DNA from: Nissolia schottii
Lineage: Eukaryota; Streptophyta; Magnoliopsida; Fabales; Fabaceae
DNA: 64,000 bases
NCBI GenBank assembly: GCA_003254905.1
Contig: QANU01053167.1
Span: forward strand, 92,677-156,676
Direction of reading: 5' to 3'
Positions 55,420 through 64,000 of this stretch are shown here, piece by piece. The notes beneath the pieces were generated by a model that worked only from the letters and a program-made list of their open reading frames with translations, was not told the origin of the DNA and searched no databases. A program made the position numbers and the translations under genes. How positions within the stretch are numbered: position 1 is the stretch's first letter; each line of letters starts with the position of its first letter.

Positions 55420-56350
55420 AACAATATTATATGTACACCAAAGAATATCTATGAGTTATCTACTAAATATTATAGACATGTGAATAAACATTTCATACAC
55501 AAATGAATAAATATTACACAATCAATGAACTAACATTTTCACGTACAAAAGTGAAATAAAAAGGGACATGTAACACACTAAATGTCAAAAAGTAATTGTT
55601 GCACTCTGCTCTACTCACACTCTAAAATGCGTGCAGTCACATTCTCTCATAAACAAATGTTACAAAACAGATGAACAAAGATTAAAGAACAAATAAACAT
55701 TATGAAACACAAAAAATAAAATAAAATGAGAACTCATACAAATTAAATAGCAGATACACTCTCTCTCCTATTCCCTCACTTACTCTTTTATAAACAAGCA
55801 TTACACTACAAATAAATAGACATTACATAACTCTAAAATAAATGTTACAAACTCATAAACAAACATTACAGCATACATAAAAGAACATTACACTACACAA
55901 AAATAAATTAAAAAAATATTACACCACACAGAAACGAATAAATAAACAAACATTACAACATTCATAAATAAATATTAAAACACAAACAAATAAACATCAC
56001 GCGAAAACATTACAAAACCTATATAACAACATGAATCAGAGAAGTACGTCTTCGTTTATGCTCTGCATAACGTCTTAAGAAGAAAAAACTGAAGAAGAAA
56101 CCAAAAAAAGGTAGAAACGAATAAAGAAACAACAAAAAAAGAAAAATCGGAGATGAAAAAAATAGCAAAATGAAAAAAAAGTAGTAGTTGGTGAAATAAT
56201 TGAACAAAAATAAGAGAAGAGTGTGGTTGGAGTGAACAAAAAAAAGTGAAGAAGGAGAGGAGAAGTGAGGGAGAGTGGGTGAATAAAAGAGAAAATTAAT
56301 ATTTAATATTGGTGAATACTTTTTTAGTGTATACAAAGCATTTTTCAAAT
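55420..56350. mobile_element. Possible divergent E-family element (E5)
   Basis: The left end ATATTATATGTACACCAAAG and the reverse of the right end AAAAATGCTTTGTATACACT resemble E-family termini. The interior carries many AAACATTACA motifs, the reverse of TGTAATGTTT, the first half of the E3 motif. No clear target-site duplication was found. The open frame at 56019-56348 is low-complexity and not called. Confidence 0.45.
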
Positions 56351-57108
56351 GGTCGGTTTGAATTTAGTTAAAAAAAGGTACATTTTTATTTAAAGTTTTA
56401 TAGTATAACCTTTTTTTTTAAAGTTTTACTTTCACTTGTAACTTACTTTTATCGCAATCATTTATATTGCCATTTTTTAAGAAATAAAACATTGTCAACT
56501 TAAAAAGAAATTATATTTTAACTTATTTTCTTTAAATATCTTTTTATGTTATATTTTAACATTTATTTTTATTTTGAAAAAAGTAATTTTATTTTATGTC
56601 AATCCAAACTGGTCACACTATTTTGAGTTTTATTTTTTTTTATGTCATTGAGATAGAGAGAGTCCTACTTTAATGAAATAAATAACAAAAGTGGCACAAG
56701 TTATCATTAGATTTTTGTGTCATGCGACAACCTTTTACATTTATTTATTTATTTTAAAAAATGATAATTGAAAAACCTATTTAAGGTGGTACCATAGTTA
56801 GTCTTTTTTAGACACTTATATTTTATGACGCATCGATGATGTGACATTGACGTCAATGTGAGAAGAGTGAGGCTAAACTAAGGACCATTAGGAGACACCC
56901 ATTGTAAAAGCTCTAATTCATTTTGTTGATAAGTGTCTAATGACATTTGTTAAGGAACTTAAAATAGAAAGACTTAAATATATTCAACTTATTAAATGCA
57001 TTAAAAATCTTAAGAACTTACATTTTCAATGAAATATTTATAATTTAAACTTTTTAACTTTGTGAGTTAAATTTAAAAAGTGAAAAAAAAATGTTTTGGA
57101 AACTTAAT
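56351..57108. other. Intergenic DNA
   Basis: AT-rich. No gene or element recognised. Confidence 0.5.
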
Positions 57109-57122
57109 GACGATTTTTACTT

Positions 57123-57309
57123 TTTTTTAGGTTGCCTGCCCGGTATCCAAGGCTTAGCCTTGACTAATCCGGGTCGACCAGGGTCGCGCACCTGGCTATG
57201 GCAGGTGAGTCTCCCAGCGGGGATAACAACGTACACAAGGTCTCGAATTCGAGACTTTGCTTAAGCGATACCAAGCCACTTACCACTTGGACCAACCCCC
57301 GTTAGTTGT
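57123..57309 (-). mobile_element. tRNA-derived-type SINE, 187 bp
   Basis: It is flanked by a perfect 14-bp target-site duplication GACGATTTTTACTT (57109-57122 and 57310-57323). On the minus strand it has an A box TGGTCCAAGTGG (57283-57294), which fits TRGYNNANNNGG. About 45 bp later comes a B-box-like AATTCGAGACC (about 57239-57249). It ends in an A-rich tail (the T run at 57123-57128 on the plus strand). It is GC-rich compared with its surroundings. These are the defining features of a plant SINE; the family name is not assigned. Confidence 0.9.
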
Positions 57310-57323
57310 GACGATTTTTACTT

Positions 57324-59155
57324 AGGATAAGCTAACTTTACTTTTACATTTTGATAAAGAAAGTATTTTTGCACAAAACAGAGGAATTGTTCATAATTAT
57401 CATACTGTTAAATTTTTGGTCTTAAAGACTTGATGTTAATTTCCTGACCTACTTACTATACAATCGAAACATCCAGTTAAGGTCACAAAATTCAAAGGTG
57501 GATGCTAAAATGGCTAAAACTGGAAATTGAAAATCATTAATGCATTGAAACTAACTGAGAAACCAACTAGTTTGACTGCTAGTCATTAAACTACTTTTTT
57601 TTTTCTCCCTCCCTCTCTGTACACTTATAATGACTAGAGATTTTTCCACCTGGGAGAGAGAAAACAAATTTCTAAGAAATAATTAGATGGTTTAGGAAAA
57701 AAAATAATTCACATTAATAAAACTTTATGCTAAACAAGTGTGTAATTTCGTCTAATTAGTTTATTTTATTTAGATAATCTTTTAAGTAGTAAGTGTGAAA
57801 ATCAATTATATATATATATATTGATATGTTAGATATATGATTAAATGATAGTATAAAACTTTTTTATAATAATAGTATATTTTAATTAAATTATTTAAAT
57901 AATAAATCCTTTCAAATTATTAAAATATCACCTAATATGTGCTTTAAAATATATTCAATACACCGCTCAATGATCGCACAAGAATTTCTAGCTAATAATC
58001 CCCAAAATAAAAAACATGTGAAGACAATAAACTACAATTCAAGGGACACTTTCTGATTCTTGTGCCAATATGAGTGTTGGCTTTTAGTTAGACGTTTGAT
58101 CCCTAGATTTTTTACATATTTATGGCCTTAATAAATTTATAATCTCATAGTATGGTCCATTCAAAAAAATTACGAATGTATGGGTGTTTTGTCTGAAATC
58201 GCCACCCCATGTGGTGATTTCATACACCTGAACTTTTTTTTTTAAATCTGAAATCGCTGGCGATTTCAGGCCTGTTTTTGTTTTTGTTTTTCCGGATTTT
58301 CTGAAATCGCCTTACACAGTGGTAATTTCAGAAATTTGCGCCACACTTTCGTAATTTCTCCTTCCAACCCATATATTCGGAAAATTTCCCCCAAACCCAC
58401 CTAAATGTCAAAACCCCTTGATCCCTTCTATTTTTCTTTATATTAGGAACTTCTGATAACCAACAAAAAAAAATATGTGAAGGTTTAATAAAATACATCA
58501 TGTTATGTACAAATTATGTGTCTTGTCATTTAACATAATAATATCTCACTTTATCTTTTAACTATGTAGTATAAATTCGATCCTTACATATGAAAAATAT
58601 TTGGTAGTCGGTCATTTATTACTTTGCTCGAACTCAATTTATGTAAAGAAATTAGTCATTGCTCGGCAATAAATACTTTGATTTCATTAAAAAAAAACTT
58701 TTTAAAGTGCAAATCATCAAATTCATTTTTAAAGTTATCAACATCAATCAAATTTATCTTTTGGTTATAAAAATAATCATATTAATTCTTAAAGTTACCA
58801 AAAATTGATTATATTACTCCTTTGACATTAATCAAACTAATCTATTCTAAATATTAACTTAATTAACTTTTTGACAACTACAAAGATCAATATGTCTATT
58901 TTCTAATCCAATGATGAATTTAGCAATGCATTCAACTCAACAGAGGAATTTAAAAATTTAGTTTAAATCTGGGATGAAAGATTACACAGGTAAGTCATTC
59001 CCGGAAGGTTTTCAATAGTTGCAACTTGCTCTACACCATGTATTTATTTATTTATTCAATTAATTTCCCCTATTTTCTATTCACTATTTATCATATCTTA
59101 CCGTGACAACAAGAGAGAAAAGAAGAAAAAAAGAAGTGACTAAAAGAGGGTTGAG
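57324..59155. other. Intergenic DNA with a GAAATCGCC repeat cluster
   Basis: At about 58190-58340, GAAATCGC and its reverse GCGATTTC / TGATTTCA recur several times, partly as short inverted pairs. The rest is AT-rich with nothing recognised. The final about 150 bp should include the promoter and leader of the B-box gene. Confidence 0.5.
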
Positions 59156-59602
59156 ATGATGAAGAAAAAGTGTGAGCTGTGCAACAGTGCCGCAAAGCTG
59201 TTCTGTGAATCAGATCAAGCCACCCTCTGTTGGGAATGCGATGCAAAGGTTCACAGTGCAAATTTTCTTGTCACCAAGCACCGCAGGATCCTCCTCTGCC
59301 ATGTCTGCCAATCACTAACAGCTTGGCATGGCTCCGGACCCAAGTTTGTTCCCACCATCTCCGTTTGTGCCGATTGCATCACCAAAAATGATCATCACCA
59401 TGATAATCATCATGATGGTGATGACACTACCAGAGATGATGATGATGATGATGATGTTGATGGCGAGGAAGAAGAAGAAGATGATGAAGAAAATCAGGTT
59501 GTTCCATGGACATCGACATCATCATCTACATTAATGCCTCCTCCACCGGTTTCATCTTCTTCAAATAGTGCCGCTACTACTACTACTTCTACTAGTAATT
59601 AG
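59156..59602 (+). CDS. B-box zinc-finger protein (BBX28/BBX29-like)
   Basis: Single open frame, 148 aa. An N-terminal B-box with ligands C6, C9, C17, D20, C25, C28, H33 and H42 (CELC, CESD, CWEC, VHSANFLVTKH) is followed by a second, partial cysteine set (LCHVC...VCADC). Then come a His/Asp-rich stretch, a long acidic run (about 90-112), the ENQVVPW motif typical of the BBX28/29 group, and a Ser/Thr/Pro-rich end. The single B-box without a CCT domain places it in BBX group V, whose members act as transcriptional co-regulators in light and flowering responses. It lacks the longer C-terminal part seen in Arabidopsis BBX28/29, so it may be truncated or a 3' exon may have been missed. Confidence 0.9.
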   Translation: MMKKKCELCNSAAKLFCESDQATLCWECDAKVHSANFLVTKHRRILLCHVCQSLTAWHGSGPKFVPTISVCADCITKNDHHHDNHHDGDDTTRDDDDDDDVDGEEEEEDDEENQVVPWTSTSSSTLMPPPPVSSSSNSAATTTTSTSN

Positions 59603-62483
59603 TAGTAATTATTCTCTTGTTTTTCTTTTTTCATGCTGAAAGCAGAGGAGGTTCTCTGGTTTTATTTAGAAGTATATTTAGTTGTGTATGTTTCTTCAAG
59701 TTTCAACCGAATATATGATTTCTTTTTCTTCCTTTCTTATTATTATACCTAATTTTAATTTAAGATTTTAGCCCCTTTGTCATGTCATGTATGCTCAGAA
59801 AGTGTTCGCATATTGAGATTGATGCTTCCCTCTAAGGGTGCTTATGGTGTGGATGTAGCTTCTTCCAATTGAAAGAGAATGCTTATGATGATAGTCTCTT
59901 ATCAATGATAGAATATTTTGAAGGTAACAAATTAATCTCTTTTTCTATATTACCAAAAATAAAGGGAATGGGAGGAAAAATATATGCACAAGTTTGCTGT
60001 TAGTTTTATGTGTTGTATTAATCATGAATGCATTCTATGCCTCTATCTTTTGGATTAAATGCTACCACCTATATATGTTTAAGTTCGAAAATTTTGCAAC
60101 ACTGCCAATTTAGAAAATTTTCACAAATCAGTCTTTTTTTTTTCTATGTAGAATTTTAACTGCTATTAAGATCTAACACTGCAGCACCAAATATCAGAAT
60201 ATGCAACATATATATATATATATATATATATATGTAGGAGTAAGAAAATCAAGCTCAGGCTTGAATAATGCTCTTGTTTTGAATTGAATAAATAGAAGAG
60301 TGCTACAAATTACATCCTCTTAGGTCTTAGGAAAACCACTGACCCTACTTTTCAGGCAAGAGCAATCACTCTAGTTGTTCTGCACCTTATATGTTGTCCC
60401 ACTGACCCACTTACGAGTGACTCTAGCAAAATCCATTTCATTTAGCTGCCACAATTTTTTGATCTTTCTTCATCTTCTTATTTTGTTTAGCTGCTTGATT
60501 CTGATTCAAAAGTCATCTCTTTTATAAACTTAAGTTAATGAGAGAACGTAAATTTTTTTGAAATAAGAGTCGTGAAGGATCGAGTAAATCATTAATTTCT
60601 TGGTCATAGTGGTTTTGATACTATCTTACAAATCATATATCTTAAAAGCTTAAAAAAAGGAAATTTTAATGATTATATAGTATGTCTCCTTACATTGAAA
60701 AATTTGAAATCCTCTCACAATTTTATTTGTGTTTTCTACATGCCTAGCAGACACTAGAGTTGATTTTTTTCCCCTTAAATTTTGAAGGGTCACTCAATCA
60801 GAGTATCAAAACTTGCGGTTCAAATAAAAGATCGCTCAATTCCATTAGATATGCCGAGTCATTTATTGGTTAAGTAGTTCATCACACGCATTGGTTTCAA
60901 CTTCTGTTCGATGCGATTTAGGAGACATACCAAGGGATCCTCTAATTGATTTTTCACATGATATATCATATACCATGCTAATATCTTTCACCATTTGTTT
61001 TTTTCTTTTTTTTTTTAATCTTGAATGATATATGAGTCTCTATTTAAAATTAATGATAAAAAGTCACATGTAATATAGTCATATAATATAGTGATGTAAA
61101 AAAATTAACATGATTTATTTTTGAGAATAATTAATTAAGTTATGATTTTGGTTTTTTACGGACTATGAGAATATATTATAGAAAATTAGTAATGGTGAGA
61201 AGTTATACGTGAGCTTAAGTGAAAAGTAAACCTGATCCATTCCTAAAAGTAATTAATTGAGTTATAAATATAGGTTTTTTTTAGTAGTAATCTAGGAATC
61301 GTTTGACGTTTCAACTAGGTTAGGATGTTGCCTAGGATCTCTCTTCAACGTTTATAAACTATACACTAAACTCGAAGATTATCGCCTGGTATTAATAAAA
61401 CATGACCGACCATCACAGAGAAGTGTCTTTGATTTTGGGGGGGAAAAAGAGAGGAAAAGAAGAACAACCACCACCTCTCATGTGATTCACAAGTATAGAA
61501 TATAATAAGCTCAATGAGTTTTGAACCTGAGATGAGGGGGAAATGGGGCCAACCAAACAAATCCGACACCCCCACGTGCCTTCCACAACCATATAGAAAA
61601 TCTAGTATATATTTAAGTTGCAAGTTGATCACATATCATACAATTACAAAGAATGTTAAAACTAATTTGATTATTAATGTGAGGTTTTGCCAGCCAAACT
61701 TGGAAGGAATCAAGAAAAAAAAATGGGAATCAAGAAAATAAAAAAGGAGAGGAGAGAAAGGGGAATTAGATTCTCAATTTGCTCCAAAACCGTTGGTATT
61801 TTCTGATTGTACTATATGTGACAATGCCAACCACAAAAAGGCGGAAATATTCTACAAACATCAAGGGGGGTGTAAGCCTTTTTTTATCTTGAAATTATTA
61901 TAGCCACTACACTCCCCTTTTCAATTGCCATATGTCAAAACTACAAAAGCCTTGTGTGATGTTAAGGTCTAAGTGCTTTCACAAAGCAACGATATGGGAA
62001 CTCTATGGACAGTCTCTATTAAATTCTAGTCAATTTCAGTTTTTCTCTAGTCCTTGAAATCGTTATCTTATATATATACGACAATTCTCTAATTAACACC
62101 TTTGGCGCTTCCTTGAGAATTTCTCGACCGTAGCATAAAGGAAGGTTTGTGATATTTCATAGAGGGTAGTAAACAGTAATCACAACCGCTTTCTAACAAA
62201 ATTGATATTTTCTCGATGTAGTAAAGTTGACTAACATTACCAGTGGAAGTAGAAATAATTGCATGCTTTTGGAAGAAAAAAAAACATTATAGTTTCAATA
62301 TAGAGTTTACCGCATATTAAATGTGATTAAGGAATATTTAAGTATTACAATTCATTAATTTCTTTTCTCTCTTGTATGGTATATTTTTATTTTATGATTG
62401 AATTTTGATAATTTAACTATAATCTAATTGCTGAAAATCTATTCTCACGCCCTCACTTAAAAATCTCATTTTTACCTAAATCA

Positions 62484-62517
<34 letters not shown>

Positions 62518-63009
62518 ATATTCTCTGAAATATCAGTATTTGATACTAAAATTTAAATTACATGCATTTAAATACATCGAATCAACAATGTATGTAGAAG
62601 TAAAAAATAAGTCACTTATTGGTGGAGTTTAGTCCCTAAAAAAGTTTATATTACTTTCATCTTTAAAATGAAACATTAAAAGTTAGTTTTCTCATTTGTT
62701 CATAATAGAAACTATGAAATGGTTGTTAAGCGTTATCTTGTATTTTATTTATTTATTTTATGCTTCACAAAAATAAAAAAGAGACTAAGAACTAACAAAA
62801 TAAACACCCACTAACCACGTGGTGTGACATAATGAAACATCACTTCGTCCTAGAACCATGAGAGTTCGATTCCCATCCATGAAAATGGTGACTCACCCAT
62901 AGCCAACAGTATATCGCTTCGTGCGATGCCAATTGCTGAGATGCGATTAGTCATTGATTCTGTTGATGAAAGCTCTAATCAATCAACAAAGTCAAAGACA
63001 TCATAGAGA
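59603..63009. other. Intergenic DNA with two microsatellites
   Basis: A (TA)n run at about 60211-60232 and a (TC)n(AC)n run at about 62484-62517. No convincing gene. The open frames at 61366-61741 show no domain. Confidence 0.5.
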
Positions 63010-63445
63010 AAAATTCAGCTCAACGTAAGAACATTTAGAAGTTGCCCCTTACTTGGCCAACATATTAGCACACTAGCTCACCTCGCGAAAGATATGAGAA
63101 AAGTTAACCTCAAATCCCGCTCCTGAAATGTAGTAATCTCCCGAATTAAGCCTTCATAGTTCATAGTGGTGAAAATCATTTCAAACTTTGGTAACCATAA
63201 TAGTTACATGGAGGGAATCACAACTAATTTTACAGAACCCAATCTTCCAAGCAAGCTCTAAACCAAACTTCATACCCATAAGTTCAGCCCACAGGATGTC
63301 TGAACTACCCAGGGAGCCAAAGTAACCCTCTAAGCCATCCTGCCGAACTATTGCCTAACAAGCTCTCACAACCAACACGACTGGGAGAGCCATGCACACT
63401 ACCATCATTAAATGTCACAAACTCAAGAAGGCGGAAGCTATTGCG
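63010..63445 (-). pseudogene. RNase H-type remnant of a non-LTR retroelement or RVT_3 gene
   Basis: On the minus strand, broken frames give FNDGSVHGSPSRVGC (from about 63420), then GYFGSLGSSDILWAELMGMKFGLELAWKIGF-like sequence, then a tail resembling HIFRE...ANMLAK. This is the DGS / AEL-GL / HxxREGN..AD.LA order of the plant RNase H (RVT_3) domain. Several stops and frame changes make it inactive. No reverse transcriptase domain is visible in the window. Confidence 0.7.
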
Positions 63446-63659
63446 CAAGTTGTTGCACACCATAAGTAGCAATTTCATTCTCATTTGATCTGTACTTAAT
63501 TAAAATACAATGCTTAATAGAAAAAAAATTATTGGGTAGACACAAGTTTACTATCTCATATTTGCACACACCCACAATAAAATTAGTGAAGCTCATAAGT
63601 GAGAGAATGTATATTAAATAATGATGATGAGACCTACTTTTATTGTAGATATGCTTAAA
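63446..63659. other. Short spacer
   Basis: AT-rich; nothing recognised. Its last 9 bp (63651-63659, ATGCTTAAA) are the left target-site duplication of E4. Confidence 0.5.
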
Positions 63660-63884
63660 CAAAAATGCTACGTGCACACTCAATTTCATATACTCATACA
63701 TACACTATTAATAATGCACAAACTTTATTTTCACGAGTGCACAAACATTGCAAACTTGTAAATGATACTCTCAACTATACTTAATTAAGTGCACAAATAT
63801 TATGAGTTAAAACACAAACTTTATGTATATAAGTATGAGGTGTATGTATGATGTATGATTTTTGGTGTACGTGTAGTAGAACTC
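63660..63884. mobile_element. MULE-MITE E4 (225 bp)
   Basis: The left end CAAAAATGCTACGTGCACAC and the right end GGTGTACGTGTAGTAGAACTC form E-family inverted repeats, with CATACATACAC / GTGTATGTATG continuing inward. The 9 bp ATGCTTAAA flanks both sides (63651-63659 and 63885-63893). The interior carries GCACAAACTTTA and GCACAAACATTG, the E motif in reverse. Smallest member of the family. Confidence 0.88.
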
Positions 63885-64000
63885 ATGCTTAAATGTCACA
63901 TATTTAACTTATGCTTATGGAAGGATTTCTCGTGTTTAATAATACATGGAAGAATACACAAGACTCCATTTAATCCTATAAATGAAACCTTTAACCCCCC

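Noticed and set aside
56019..56348. 109-codon Phe/Leu/Ser-rich open frame
   Set aside because: Low-complexity reverse reading of an A/G-rich stretch inside a probable transposon.
57123..57309. tRNA gene on the minus strand
   Set aside because: A- and B-box motifs are present, but the sequence does not fold as a full tRNA cloverleaf by eye. The poly-A tail and 14-bp target-site duplication identify a SINE.

Overview
This is nuclear DNA from a flowering plant. The genes have short spliced exons with GT-AG introns, the intergenic DNA is AT-rich and full of microsatellites, and the window holds Mutator-like elements, a SINE and Athila/Tat-type gypsy LTRs. Protein flavour suggests a eudicot, probably a legume, but the species cannot be fixed from the sequence alone. 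Two assembly defects are visible: 711 Ns at 32091-32801, and one N after a poly-C run near 16214.

Layout. 1-2640: ATT microsatellite, a short telomere-like tract and a decayed Mutator-like (MULE) transposase. 2643-30675: a tandem cluster of G-type lectin S-receptor-like kinases (S-RLKs). Three copies look intact, each with seven exons in phase (2643-5900 +, 16573-19856 +, 24211-27455 -). At least five are broken (6505-7572, the split pair 8385-10008 and 12455-13153, 13980-14165, 28607-28924, 29484-30675). A single-exon NDR1/HIN1-like gene sits inside the cluster at 21478-22074. 33180-40363: a direct tandem duplication of about 3.3-3.9 kb, each unit carrying one small EF-hand gene of the PBP1/KIC/CMI1 type. 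41173-43438: an eight-exon otubain-type deubiquitinase with one GC-AG intron. 43439-59155: a transposon-rich stretch. 59156-59602: a B-box zinc-finger gene. 62-64 kb: an RNase H remnant and a MITE.

The most distinctive find is a family of at least four DNA elements (10902-12342, 31873-32923, 48760-55194, 63660-63884). They share terminal inverted repeats built around ATGCTMCATGTACACC, and each is flanked by a 9-10 bp target-site duplication, which is Mutator-like behaviour. Several are filled with irregularly spaced copies of AA(A/T)GTTTG(TG/CA)CA. The largest (6.4 kb) carries a gene-like segment resembling plant mobile-domain/ULP-associated proteins. Inside it lies a rearranged gypsy retroelement whose two LTR copies point in opposite directions.

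The S-RLKs are predicted plasma-membrane receptors (B-lectin, S-locus glycoprotein, PAN, one membrane helix, Ser/Thr kinase). The EF-hand proteins are predicted cytosolic calcium sensors, the otubain a ubiquitin hydrolase, and the B-box protein a transcriptional co-regulator. They are neighbours rather than a pathway. The combination EF-hand + S-RLK + B-box does recall an Arabidopsis chromosome 4 neighbourhood (about At4g27280-At4g27310).
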